The translations under genes were made by a program, and so were the position numbers. The notes under the pieces were generated by a model, which worked only from the letters and a program-made list of their open reading frames with translations, made no database searches and had not been told where the DNA came from. A stretch of 64,000 nucleotides of DNA, taken from positions 9,548,001 to 9,612,000 of the forward strand of contig OW051471.1 of the NCBI GenBank assembly GCA_932521025.1. Reading direction: 5' to 3'. Numbering within the stretch: position 1 is the stretch's first letter; each line of letters starts with the position of its first letter. Positions 34,001-46,200 of this stretch are shown piece after piece. Source of the stretch: Oscheius onirici. Its lineage: Eukaryota; Nematoda; Chromadorea; Rhabditida; Rhabditidae.

Positions 34001-37000
34001 ATGAGTAATTGTATATCCACAAATTTTTCTTGATAATCAACTGCTTCTAGACCTCCTCTCATCGAATCATCAAGAACAGAGGCAAACTCCAGGGTTTCAA
34101 TGCCATATGAACTTGTCTCCGCAGAATCGTTGGTTTCTGGTCTGTCTTCTATCGCTTCCGCAGTTTCAGCGGACGCATGAGATTCTTCGTGAAAAGCCAT
34201 TTCTTCGGCATTTTGTTCTTCGTCTACTTTCCAAGAACTGCTCTCATTTGAATCTTCTTTGTAGAAGGAAGGCTCGGGGCTTACATTCCCAGAATCGGGG
34301 TAGTCGGCAGTAGTTAGGCTACTTTCGTTCGCGTCTGCATCACGATGTGACGGGTTCTCTAAAGGTGGCTCTGGAGAAGCATGGCCGGAATCAACTTCCT
34401 GCATAACGAGATGCCCTCCATTGAGAACAGTTTCGGGAATAACTGTGATGCAAAATTCTTAAAGTTTTGGTAAAGTGAAAAAGGAAAAAACCTACTTCGT
34501 CTTCTAAGCATTGTTAAGTTTCGTGTTGCCCTACGCGTTCCTTCCCTTTCAGAAGCTGGTACATTAGAGTTATTATCTGCTTGTATAACTTGACTGTCAT
34601 AACTGTTAATGCTTTCAGGTTCGTTTGTCCTTCGAATATAAGTTTTTTCATTGAGCGCAAAGAACTCACTCTTCTCTGTCTGTCAGGCGATTACCGTTGG
34701 TATGGTATCGAGGTTTCCGACAGTTTGTTTTGAAGTCACAAAGTTTTTTGTAAGTATTCCTGATCTTCAGCGCGGCACTAAAATTATATCAACGAAGTAA
34801 AAACGAAGACTCACTCTATTGTCAGTTTATTCCTCAGATCTGAACAAGATTGTATAGCACATCTTTTCATAAAATCCAGCTCAAACGTCCTTCTTCCATT
34901 TTTCATCAACAGCTCAAGATGAATTAAATTCATTGTTGGCAACTGAAGCCGGTCTTCTATCCACAAACCATTGAAAGAATAAACAAACAAATCGAAGTTG
35001 CTAACATTTTTCAGTAAGAGATCAGCTAAAACTGTCAGTTTGTAAGGGTTTGTTAACTCCAAACCATGAGTGCCTGAAGGAAAAATTCGAGCCATTTTCG
35101 GTACATTCACAGTCGAAAGATCCAGTGTGCCATGTTTTGCAGGGATTTCGGCAAAGTTTCCGCTAAATTTTTCCGCTGTATTCAGTCGTAATCCTTCTCC
35201 ATCTCTTTTAACGATACGTGGACTAGACCCTTCCGTTATAAGAAGAGCCGGAGCAGCCACCTTTACCGTATCCATAAACATATTCTTAGCCAATCTATTT
35301 CCAGTTAAGCCTCTGTTAATAAATAGACCTACATATAAAGCATTTGAAGTATTGCTTGATAAGCTAAGTTTGGCTCTGACTGTAAAGCCTTTCCACTAAG
35401 ATTTCCAAACACTGGGATCGCTGTAGCAAATGGATCATGAGTCTCTGAAGAAGAAGAAAAGATAAAAACTTTGTATTGGACTGAACCTTGTTCTGTGACG
35501 CCTGTCGGTTGATCAAGTGCGTTTCCGAAACACTGCAGAGAATCGATTTCCAGAGACTGATCGTTTTCCGGAAAGCCAGCTTGCTCAGTAGAAACTTCTT
35601 CTGACATCTGCGGTGAAATTGACGCTTTCTCTTAAACAACTAAATTTTGACAAAAGATTCATACTCACCAGGATCTTCGTCTAACTCACATGATGAATGC
35701 TCATCGTTTAAATCGAAAGAGTTTTGAGTAGAGCAGAGAGATGAGGCTGAAAATTTCTAGGCTTTTTGTTTTTAATTTGAAGGATTTCAATCCCCCAAGG
35801 CTCCGGAAATTTGTTTAAACTCCGGTATCAAATGGTTTGACAAAAAGACACAGTCATATGGTTTATGCTCTTATCTCTGCTTGTTACGTCACAGGAAACA
35901 GTTCCGGAACAGTTTGACATGACGCTTTTACAAAAAAGTGAGAACTTACTTTCTTCTCTGCTTCTAGCGTTATAGTCATTAGCATCTCCACATTCCGAAG
36001 TCGGTGATTGCGCAGAAAGGTTGTCTCCAAAGCCGCTATCATCAGTTTCTCGTCTAATTTTATCCAATTGCTTCAAGTCATGTTGATGATAAGCGACAGG
36101 ACTATCAGAAGTTACATCTGGTACGACCGTCAGCGAAGAATCTGTATTTGTTCAGAAATTTTAGTCTGCAATCAAAACAACCTGAACTTTTCACTGAAAT
36201 AGCATCCAAGTCGTCCGGTATTTCGTAATTCTCTGGCAGGAAACTTGGAGAAACTGCAATTGAGAATGTAATCTTAAGAATAAAGTTACTCACAACTAAG
36301 TGGAGCAGTGTCCTCAATTTGAGCATCACTGTCGTAATCAGTCACTCGAACGACGACTGCATCTTCTTGTCGTAAAATCACATTTGATGATTCCGGCTCT
36401 TCGTTCTGACCCGAAATCTGTTTGGCCCAGCCTGCTGCAATATCCAACAGCTGAGAGATTGAAGGTCTTTTGTTTGGATCTTGGTGCCAGCCACTAGTTT
36501 TTTCCGTTTTTTGAAATAAACGCAAAAAGCCAACCGTTCCAATATGGGAGCAACAAACTGCGGAGGATGTAAGGGCTTTCCAAACAGATCCGCGTCCAGT
36601 ACAGGTCGAAGTTCATCTTTTAGTACATGCATCATTACTGTATATTGACTTGTGCTGTTGTACGGTTTTCTATAATATTTATAGGTGCCAAAAAACATTT
36701 AAAAAATACTTCCGATGAATAATCTCCCAGAATGTTATTGTAAACGCGTAGACGTCGACCTTATAGCCGTTGTAATTTTTTGAGTTCATGAATTCAGGAG
36801 CCATATAGTACGCAGTTCCATGCCTACGATTCTATTCGTTTTGTTGAAAACAAGAATTTATACCCGAAAGTGTTGCTGCCCCTTTGATCCTCGGCACGAG
36901 CTGTGCCAAAGTCTGAAATCTTGAGATCGTCAAGATTTCGACCAAGAAGAATGCTTAAACAGAGATATTAAAATTGAAAAGGGCCCACTTTTTAGGCTTG

Positions 37001-37582
37001 ATATCTCTGTGCATTATGCCCTCATTATGCAGATAATTGAGTCCTCGTAAGATCTTTATAACCCAAGAGACCATGCGTCTCCAATCGTAGTGAGTAGTTT
37101 GATCGTGTATGACTGAAAGGAACCAGAGATGAAAAATGACACGGTTTCACGAAAACATAAAACTTAGAACTCACCTTTGCATAGTGTTCCGATCCGCATG
37201 TTTTCCATGACATATCCAAGATTTCTATTGTTCTCGTCACCGAGAAATCCAAAAACGTGTACAATGTTCGGATGCTTGGAATGCTTGAGCAGCACCTCTA
37301 CTTCCAAATCACGCTTCTTTTCTTCAACAGTTTGATACTGTCTGAACTTTTTAACTGCGACAGTTCTGGAAATATTATGATTTTGTTACATGTAAAAGAA
37401 AGCACCCATAGTCTCGGGATCTGAAAATGTAGACATCTGCAAAAGTCCCACCGTCAATGGAAAGTTCATCGTAAAAGTCGTCCCATATAAACTTTTTGAC
37501 AGCTACAACGTTATGATTTTTACAAAGAGAAAAAGGAACCTATAGACACGGGAAGCGTCTCAGCTGGAGGACTGCTGCTCAT
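31044..37582 (-). CDS. Protein kinase fused to C-terminal kelch repeats (about 1657 aa)
   Basis: Twenty-two exons from 37582 to 31044 keep one continuous phase (4974 nt). The kinase domain (about residues 15-290) has GGTFADVY, VAVKKF (Lys about 52), HRDIKPKN, SDFGTA, MAPEF and DPNKRPS, so all catalytic residues are present. The DFGTA...G-T-A-Y-Y-MAPE pattern is closest to TAK1/TKL-type kinases. A long Ser/Glu-rich linker follows (includes ETDDSGFGDN). About residues 1100-1657 hold around ten kelch repeats, for example VYLFGG, IWTFGG, IFVCGG, MLLGG, IYAFGG, IYVIGG, IVVCGG and IAMGG. A middle segment (34815-35294) with LDLSTVNVPKMARIF and TVLADLLL weakly recalls a BTB/BACK region. Most introns are 35-60 nt; those over 100 nt are 35747-35949, 32817-33151 and 32024-32265. 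A two-gene split is the main alternative. Confidence 0.75.
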
Positions 37583-38086
37583 TCCGTCAAGCAGGAAACA
37601 TGAAGACGTTATCTTAAACTAAAATTTTGGAAGCTTTGGTTATTTGAAGTGAATGTGAAACCAGCGGCGAAAAGCATTTTCGAAAAAGCATGGCAGGTTT
37701 ACCCGTGGCACAGAGCAGATAAGGCAATTTTATAGCTACCGATTAGAACAAAACTTTCGCGACTTCGATTAAGATGAGATTGGTCTGTCGAACTTCCATG
37801 TCACTTCACCGCGCATTTTGTTCTAAAAAGAGTTTTTGTCAGGGTCGAGGTTTTGCAGCAATTTCCTCCGATTACCGAGACAAAAAGAGAGACAAAAGAC
37901 TAATATGTTCTGTCCGTGTGAAAAGTTTACTAAAGCACAGATCATCATTATCCATCAACGTATAGGCTACAAATTTATCTCAGGCCAAATCGACTGTGTC
38001 TTCTAATAAAAATTTGCAAGGAATCTGCAGCACAAAGAAGGGAAAAGATAACAGACAAAATAAGCAGAACCGATTTATTGAGCAAT
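37583..38086. other. Intergenic upstream of kinase-kelch gene
   Basis: No exon or RNA gene seen. On the minus strand an AAAATTTTAG site at about 37620-37630 could be the trans-splice acceptor for the kinase-kelch gene. Confidence 0.4.
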
Positions 38087-39142
38087 CTAGAGCTTGCGGT
38101 GCTTTCTGCGAGATCTCCAGGCACCGTGAGCATCCTCTCTGGGAGGACATTGGCAATAAGTAGCGTCCTTTCCAGGAGCTCCTGGAGGTCCCTGAGGTCC
38201 TTCTTCTCCATCGGGACCGGCAGCTCCCTGGTATCCTTGTTGTCCAGGCTCTCCAACTGGTCCACTCTGTCCAGGATAGGCATCGCGACCGGGAGTTCCC
38301 TGAGGACCTTCGGGTCCGCTCTCTCCTGGAGGTCCACGAGATCCAGGACGGCCGACAGGTCTCTCGGCATCGTCTCCCTTGATTCCGGGTTCTCCGACGT
38401 GTCCATCAGATCCGGGAGGTCCAGGAGGTCCCATCTCTCCGGGCATGCCGGGGTTTCCGTCGCGACCAGGATGACCGGGCTGTCCACGAGCTCCACGCAT
38501 TCCACGCATACCGGGAGATCCAGAGGGTCCTCCAGGTCCAGGAGGACCCTGAGGGCAGGTGAAACAGCCGTGAGTTCCCTCGTTCTGGACGTCTTCGGCA
38601 TCCTGACCGTCGACTCCGTCCTTTCCGTCAAGACCGTCGAGACCGTCGGGCCCCTGCTCTCCGGCTTCTCCAGCTGGTCCAGCCGGGCAGTTGTGCTCGG
38701 TGGTACACTGGCAACGATCCCTAGGAGCAGAGGGGTTGTTGAATCCAGGGAAGGGGACGGGGTTCGAGTTGGGCTGAAAAATTGAGATAAGTTGCTATAT
38801 ACAGAGAGGGAGAGAAGAGACAGAACTGTTACTCACCCCACGAGGCCCCTTTCCAGGCTGTTCCGGGATGTCATTGGGAGCCTGAGGTTGCTGAGGCTGA
38901 ACTCCACTGGCTCCATATCCTCCGTACTGACGACGGACACGATTAGAGGCAGATCCTGCGCCGAGCTTGACCATATCTCCCCAGAGGTCGTTGGTCAGAG
39001 CCTTGAAGCTGTCCATCTCCTGATCCAGTTCCTCCCAGATGGCATTGACTTGGCTGTAGATGGTGGCATAGGCAAAAAGGGAGACGAGGAGAGTGACTCC
39101 GGAAAAGAGAAGGGCACCTGAGGTCGCCCCCTGGATGGTCAT
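38087..39142 (-). CDS. Cuticle collagen (RVRR-processed type)
   Basis: Two exons (38837-39142 and 38087-38773) give about 330 aa. The N-terminus is GALLFSGVTLLVSLFAYATI, a membrane/signal segment, followed by the AIWEELDQEMDSFKALT and NDLWGDM block typical of one cuticle collagen subgroup. RVRR at about residue 70 is a furin-type cleavage site. Gly-X-Y tracts begin after CQCTTEHNCPAGPAG and are interrupted by GCFTCPQG; the C-terminal CQCPPRED is followed by an unusual basic tail WRSRRKHRKL. It is a cuticle structural protein. A TATA box lies about 95 bp upstream. Confidence 0.92.
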
Positions 39143-39236
39143 TCCTGAAAAAGATAAATGTAAAATGGAGAAAACGAGGGGGTGAAGAAAGATATTGGAG
39201 TAGTGATTAAATGAAGATGAGACAGCATTCCGGAGG

Positions 39237-39244
39237 CTTTTATA
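39237..39244 (-). promoter_or_regulatory. TATA box of the minus-strand collagen
   Basis: TATAAAAG on the minus strand lies about 95 bp upstream of the collagen start at 39142, a normal position allowing a short 5' leader. Confidence 0.6.
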
Positions 39245-39666
39245 GCCAAATCGGGAAGAAATCGAATCGAAAAGGCCTGGGAGACAAAGCCGGGCGCAGA
39301 AAACTGAAATAGGCAAGAGGACGAGATAAGAGAAGAGAATGCCGATCCGCGCGCCCCCCGGGCGATTATTGTCTGATTGAAAACACTTGCCCTCAAGACG
39401 GGTGGTGAAAGTGATCGACTCTCGCTCGTTTCTGAAGCACTAAAAACTACGTATCTTGAAAGGGCATCAACTTTGCCAAAAGGAAAGTAAGCAGGCAATT
39501 CCATGCTTCTGCTCCTGTGTTTAGCAAATTTTCTTCGGCTGAACAAAATTTTATCTCTGCGTATAAAGATAAAGAAGAAGGAATGTTATTATTACAGACT
39601 ATATCATTTTATGACATTTGGGTATGAGCAGGTGAAAATATAACCAAAGTGTTGAACGAGTTGAGA

Positions 39667-39839
39667 TCAGTCCAGCTGGACAAAACTACAAACATATCTT
39701 ACATTTTGGCACGGAGAAGCTCTTGTTGCGCTTGAGCAATCTGTAGTTGAACCCAAAGTTCCATTGAAGGATACACATTTTGGTTGATTGGAAGTCTTAA
39801 ACAGTGAGACATCGGATATGTTGAGGGGACCATGGTCAT
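39667..39839 (-). pseudogene. C-terminal fragment of a C-type lectin-like domain
   Basis: After a TTTTAG acceptor at 39840 the frame reads KCVSFNGTLGSTTDC and ASPCQNVRYVCSFVQ to a stop. The spacing C...C...C...YVC resembles the last third of a CTLD. No upstream CTLD exons are present within the 230 bp before the forkhead gene, so this is an isolated fragment, not a complete gene. It could alternatively be a 3' exon of an unrecognised gene. Confidence 0.4.
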
Positions 39840-40072
39840 CTAAAACAATACTATTTTGGCGCTGTTTAAATGAATAACCGGCAATGGACAATATGAAAGG
39901 GATTGATTGGTTCGTTGACTGTACTGATGTTCATTTGACATCATTTGACGCGGCAAGCCTGTTTTTTTGAGCTTTCCATTGGCGCCGCCAATAAAAGCCT
40001 AAAGGTGCCTAAAGCGAACTGTTTTAGAAACCCTTTTGACCGAAAATGAAAAAAATAAATAAAAAAGAGCCA

Positions 40073-40745
40073 TTATTTCTCTTTACCTTTTCCGCGATTG
40101 GTTGAAGGACGTGGCACTTTCATGAACCATTTTTTGAGGGAGAGACTGCGACGAATAGAGTTTTGCCAGCCCTGAAATAACTTCTGTTGCTCACGATTGC
40201 TCCTGAAACTACCTGTTTTTTGTTTTTCACTTCCCTGTAGAAAGGATAGTTGGTCATGATGTATTCGTAGATTCCGTTCAGAGTAAGTCTCTGGTCTTTA
40301 CTGCTCCTAATAGCCATCATGATTAGGGCAGTGTACAAAAAGTTCGGTTTCTCGTGACTCATCTTCTTCTCCGATGACGGCGAGCCAGACGTCTGAAATT
40401 ACGTAGTAAGAAATAATGATAAGCTGGCTCACAAAATAAACCTTACTCTCCCCGCCTTTCGATTGTCCTTCTTCTTTACTTTCATCTACTTCTTCGCTGG
40501 TCATCTTGTCCGAAGGTGATGGCGTGCAAATCTCTGCTACAATTTGTGGAGGTGTCCGCATCAGATCAGGCACTGTAATAACAAAGTTAATTACTTGTGG
40601 GAAAAGTTCAACTTGTTCCTTGTCACAGTATCAATCAAAATTATTTGCAACGGTATAACAAAGAACTGTTAAAATTACCATTGTTGTCATCAAAGCGGAC
40701 ATCCTCAAGATGGGGACAAATTTCCATGATGGAGAATTTGGACAT
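40073..40745 (-). CDS. Small forkhead-domain transcription factor
   Basis: Four exons (40679-40745, 40447-40572, 40213-40367, 40073-40171) give about 148 aa. The forkhead domain starts [16 protein letters not shown], continues [19 protein letters not shown] (helix 2/turn) and, after a 41-nt intron, [20 protein letters not shown] (recognition helix 3). The protein stops soon after [13 protein letters not shown], so wing 2 and any C-terminal activation domain are missing. In helix 3, the usual WQNSIRHNLSLN is changed to [13 protein letters not shown] (His to Arg, Asn to Ser). The acceptor of exon 3 (CATCGGAG) is atypical and that junction is the weakest point. Confidence 0.8.
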
Positions 40746-41973
40746 CACTATGTAGAGCGTCATAAAGAGCTGCAATTCGAGACTGATAGATCTGGTGAAT
40801 CAATGGATATCGGGAAAGAGGAGACGGAGCGTACAGTAGGGCTGATCAGAATTAGTACTCACTAGTAGGAAGATACCCTAACGACAAGATTAGCCATTTT
40901 CATCTTCGGATATACTTTCCACATATCGTAACCATGTGACAACTTTCCTGGAAGCAAGAATACAAGAAAAGGTCAGACTGACATCTGTATTACATATATA
41001 GAACTTATTGTTGGGGTGATCTGAAGAGTGAATGGAAAGTGATTTGAAGGGTGAAAATGTACTATTTATATGGCAGTTGTACAAGCGATACACTACGGTA
41101 TCAGTTAGCGCGGGAGCACTTGACAAGATGTAGTTCAAATAATGATAGGGTGATTGGCACGAACAACTAGTGCGACTTCGCTTGCCATAATCGTCAGCAC
41201 ACAAGATGCGCAGAAGGATCCGTTTCGACTGACAATGAGACGAACTGAAAAAGATGTGCAAAAATGGAGAACGCATAGGTACAAGTGAATTGTGGCCGGT
41301 TGTTTTCGGAAGGTAAAGCGAAAATATCGCATAATTATAAATAACACCGATAAATATCGATTTTCACTATTGTACTGTTAGAACAAAGAGCCTTGTCATC
41401 TCATAATTAGTAAATAGAAGAGCAGACAAACATGTTAACAGGTAAACTGTTAGAAATATCACGCCAAAGAATCAATAATTTGGAATACCAAACCTTCAAG
41501 CTATGCTTACAAAACTGTTGTCAAGTTCAGTTTCAGATGACGTGGCAGGATGACAAGAGCGATGATCGGTTTTGAAAAGCATTGCGAGCTCAGAAACAAG
41601 TTGCCTCGCAGGTTGGAGATCCTTTGCAGTTTATCAGTTCAAGCATCTGTTTCGTCTCGTGAACTGATTTCCGAGCAGTTGATGGACAGAGTCTGGACTT
41701 CAGACCCGAATAGAGTTGGGCAGGTCTTTTCTTTGAAACAGTTTTCGCTTGTCAAGCGGATTCGATGGAACAACGTTTATTATAAGTATGATCATACCCT
41801 TATATTGCAACAAAAAAAAACGTGAGCCTCAAAAAATCGGGGCAGTATGTACTGAATTTGGCCTGATAGAGAGAACGAAGAGAAAAGAACAGCATAATTA
41901 AGCTAACGTGTACACATGAAGAAGCCCGTCTCTTTGAAGTGAGATGCCAGTTTAAGCTCTTTCTGTCTATGCT
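40746..41973. other. Intergenic, no supported gene
   Basis: Open frames at 40890-41276 (minus) and 41550-41825 (plus) lack any family signature. The 41550 frame may be chance. Nothing else is recognised. Confidence 0.45.
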
Positions 41974-43224
41974 TTAAACGATGGGCAGCTTGTCGGGAAT
42001 GGTGCCGGCACGACTGCGCATTTCTCCGTCGTCATCGACGAATCCGCTGGAGAAACGTTTCTCGAGTCGGGAGCTGAAAAAGGGTTTTGTGAAGAAAAAG
42101 GACAAAACTCACTCCTTGTCCTGTTTCTCCAGATCAGCTGAGGAGCCAGTACGAGTCGAGACAATGGACGGCTCGCCTGTAACCGGCGAGTTATTCTCAT
42201 TTGAGGCCTTGTTCATGGGTTCTAGATGAAAGCGAGGATAGAAGCGGGACTAGAAGTTTGGGGATACCTTTCTCGTAGTCGGAAAGCTCGGTTGCTTCGC
42301 TGGTTCCGCAGAGACGCTGGAGAGGAGAACGGCCGTGCTGCTTGCGAGGGTAGATGATGAAGAGAGAAAGTTGCATGACGGCCAGGATCATGCCGGTGCA
42401 GTTGGGAATCTGGAAAAGTGCTTGTCATTCTCAGAAAACTCAAAAAAATGATATCCAAAAAATGGAAAAAAGAGTTTGCCGCCAGCAGGGGTCGAACCTG
42501 CGACCTTGGGCTTATTAGACCCACGCTCTAACCGACTGAGCTATGGCGGCTGATGCCTGTCGGAAATCTGCTGTGACTCTCCTCCTGTTTGATAAGAAAA
42601 TGCACTCACCATGATGTACTTGTCCTGAAGAATTGTACCATAGAGGAACCACTGCGAAGAGACAAGCAGATTGAAGCAGCACATAGGGAGGGGAAGTGAC
42701 TCGACGCACTTCTTCTTCAATACCACTCCCAGACCTGCCAAAGGGGCTCCGAAAGTGAGGATATTGAACGTCATGCAGAGGATTCCGAGCAGGTCCAAGC
42801 TGGGCGAGTACTCTTGCCACAAAGCCATTCCCAGAATGGCGGAGAGGACGAGGATGAACTGGACGGCAAAGTTCCTTTTGGTGTCAGCGTAGATCAGATA
42901 GAAGATACAATAGCTGAAGAATAAGGTGACGGCGACGACGTTGACTTGAATCATCGTCATGTCGGGCTTCAGGAAGCCGTATCGGAGCCAGAAGGAGCCT
43001 CTGAAGATTCAATAGTTTGAAAACGAAACAAAGAGAAACACAGAGGCAGAAAGACAGACTTACCCGAGAAGACCCATCAGGAACGGAACTCCACTAATGT
43101 CTCCCGTCTTTCCCAGCTTGTAGATGTTCATGCAGATCGGAATTCCAGTAAAGAAGAGTGTAATGGTCGTGACCAGAGCTGACCAGCTGAGACAGTAGAG
43201 AACAAAGTTCATGTCGAGAGCCAT
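41974..43224 (-). CDS. SWEET-family sugar transporter (swt)
   Basis: Five exons (43064-43224, 42610-43000, 42268-42409, 42113-42221, 41974-42073) give about 300 aa. It has two MtN3/saliva repeats: the first has [20 protein letters not shown] and [16 protein letters not shown]; the second has [20 protein letters not shown] and [11 protein letters not shown], each with the usual Pro in TM1 and Trp/Tyr in TM3. Seven TM segments are expected and the protein should sit in the plasma or an internal membrane to carry mono- or disaccharides by facilitated diffusion. The C-tail of about 90 residues is hydrophilic. The 200-nt intron 3 contains a tRNA gene. Confidence 0.92.
42478..42550 (-). tRNA. tRNA-Ile (AAU anticodon)
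   Basis: The 73-nt sequence folds as a complete cloverleaf: acceptor GCCGCCA/TGGCGGC, D-stem GCTC/GAGC, anticodon stem TGGGT/GCCCA (one T-G pair) with loop CTAATAA, and T-arm GCAGG-TTCGACC-CCTGC. Loop positions 34-36 are AAT, read as Ile. A- and B-box promoters are present (GGTTCGACC). A run of T follows on the minus strand as a Pol III terminator. It lies inside intron 3 of the swt gene on the same strand. Confidence 0.97.
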
Positions 43225-46200
43225 GACTGAAATCAAAGAGCCTTGTTTTGATCGGAAAGATAGGGACGAGAAAGCGAAGCGTGACAAACAATCAAGACTG
43301 GAGGTTTCTTTTTGACAAGCTTCAGTCAGTTTTCAAAGACGCACGTTCCACCGGAACCACTGCCTATTAAGCTGTTGAAAAGATAAGGCGAAAAAAAAAC
43401 AGGGTAATGGTGGGCATTGCTACCTGATGGAATCAATTGACTTTTAAAGTTCTCTCGACACAAAAAAAGAGACCGACAGAAAAATTGCTCAATTTCCTGG
43501 TCAGAAGTCAGTGACGCGTAAAGAGACATGATAATTGAGCGCCTGTTGAAAATTGTGCGTTCCTAACAGATACAGATAGAGGAAACAAGACACTGGTGAA
43601 ATGGCGGGATTATGAAAAACATTGATGTCATTAGAAAAGGGCTTGGAAAACAAAGAAAAATGAGGACTTGAATTCAAGACAAAAAAGTTAGAGATTCTGT
43701 AGAAAGAGACCGAATCTTGTTCAGTTGGAGGGAGGACAGGAAGGGACACTTCCAGTCAACCAGCCAAGGGGTCAGCTGTTACACTACGGAACAGCCGACA
43801 AGAGAGAGAGGGGAGGGGTCTTTGGGGGTATCCCCCTTCTCCCACTCACGTGACTCTTAGCTAGGGAGGGAGTTAGAGAGAAGGAGAGGGTGTAATGCAA
43901 CCAGCACGACAGAGTATCGGAATCAGCTGGACTAACAGACGCCTGGAGTGCCATGATGTCTGATCTGCTGGTAAGGCTTGATGCTATAGTAAACAAAGTG
44001 AAGAGAGTCCATATTGACAGGGTGAAAATTCTCTCAAGATTTTTGTTATGATCTGATAAAGAGAACAGAACAGCTGATAATACAGAGGAAAAAAAAGAAA
44101 TAAAAGGACTGAACTCTTTGGATTGAGTTCAACATGGACAGTTCAATATATAAAAAAGAGATCGTGAAAATACGAATACAGAGATAAAGAGGTTTGAGTT
44201 TATTAACTGTTTCAGGTTTCAAAGGAAGAAAAGCCATTTTGCTTTCGAAAACTAGATTTTAAGGTTATGTTTTTAACTAGATAGGTTTAGTTATCGGCAA
44301 ACCTTTGATAGCTGAATCCCATGAAAATCCAGGCACGTGTCTAAAGAAGTCAAGAAGAAGGCCAAAGTCTACACAATCAATCAACAGGAAAATCATCTGA
44401 GACGGATGCTTGCAAAAAACTTTAGCCTATCGTTACTGCGATGTAAAAGCCATTTGGAAATGAACTCTAGATGAACCGCAGAACGTGGTAATCGGAAGGA
44501 TACAGATTGTTTTTGTTCCGCACCTAAACCAAAGACTCTCTGACAAAGACCGATACATCTTCATCCCCCGATTGCAGAAAGGAACAAAGAATTTGGAAGA
44601 CCATCGTTTTTTTTCTGATCCTCACGGACTTTTAAAGAACTACGAAAAGTTACAGTCGAGACGGGTTCCCGCTGTACTGTTCCACACGATTATGAAGAAG
44701 AGTGGTCGTGACCGTGTGACAGAGTTCAGGAAAACGAGTGTGTGGCATTTTTTGACTTCCTGGAGACAATCTTCACTGGACGATTGTCAGTTTTCAGCCC
44801 CGTCAACAACTCGAACACTCCATACACAACAATTGTATCAAATGAACGCTAGTGACGGGGACAAAAACAAGCGTCGTTCTTAAGAATTTCGGACAACGGG
44901 GACAACTGTGTTGCGTACTCCGCACCACAGAGAGTGTCAGAACGGTTTCACGTGGATTAGAAAGAGGAAGAAGAGATGAACGAGTTTTAGATAACAAGGA
45001 CAGGCACAAGATGTTTTGCGCGCATCTCTATAAGACACGGCGAAGAAATAAACTCGGGTACAATAGACCGGGAAAGAATTCGAAATCGACTTTCGAAAGT
45101 GAACCTTTGTGGTAATGCTGGATGGATAAGTTTTTGACAAAAAAACGTCTAGCTCAAGTAGTTTTAGCTTGGGCTTTTTTCACATGACCAACTTTGCGCA
45201 AAAAATAGTCTGGCCTTATTAATCGCGATGAATGTCTGATGACCTTCTGACCAAACTTTGTGCCTATCGAAAAACAACCTTACCAGAAAGATCTTAGCGA
45301 ACGTTCTAGAAAAGTGTCTGAGGCTTCCTCCGATTGATAGAAGCAACTGATGTCTAGCCAGCAGGTGAACTGGCCAACCAGATCTTTGTAACTGATCGAG
45401 AGAGGATGTAGAGAAGAATGTTCGATATCTTCCAGACCCTGCCATAATATCCCTCTTTCTGTTTGTAAACGAAAAGTTTCTTCACACTAAAACCTGGTCA
45501 ACACTGTTCGTTTTGTTTCCTTGTCTAGAAGGCAAGAAAACAGCACTGTGAAAATACAAAAATGATGTATAGGAGACTGGACTTTTAAAGAACACTGCCG
45601 ACAGCTGTTGTTATGCTTTGGTGTGAGCGATAACGAGAAGCTAATTTGAGCAGTCCTATGTGCACTTTTTGTGATCTCGTCGGGAGAGATAAAAATGCCA
45701 CAATTAGGGAGGTTTTATCAGCTCTGTGAGTGTTGTGGTCACTCGTCATGTGCGAAGAAAGACGATAAAAATCACAAGGAGCAGTACAAATGTCGCTTTT
45801 TGAAGATTTAGAGGGGCTGAGGAAGTATAATTTTCGGACACTCCTAGCACCCTAAATAGAAGGCATAAGTATGCTCAATCTTGTGAATACGAAAAGCAAA
45901 AAAGTGATAAGAAAAGGTACATAGTGAAGACCAGAGTTTCAATAGCTGGAGATTACAATTTCGAAGATTCATTGAGCACAGACATTGTTTGTTTCAGCCA
46001 GCTTTATGGCCATAAAATTGTGAATAAAGAACGGCTGGATCGATCTGGTCGCATGTGTGGTGGGAACCCTCTTAATTGTTGTTTTGACGTCGGGGCATTC
46101 CCTCGAAAAGCACGAATTCGGCGCCAACTACCGAAGCCCCCAGTTTTAATTCATTCCCTAAATATCTTCCCATAGATCACAAGCCTCTGTTTATGATCTC

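Noticed and set aside
37975..38785. Long open frames on both strands over the collagen
   Set aside because: They are shadows of the Gly-X-Y repeat coding sequence at 38087-38773; long alternative frames are expected in collagens.
44485..44883. 132-aa plus-strand open frame
   Set aside because: No homology signature and no splice context. The composition is not distinctive.
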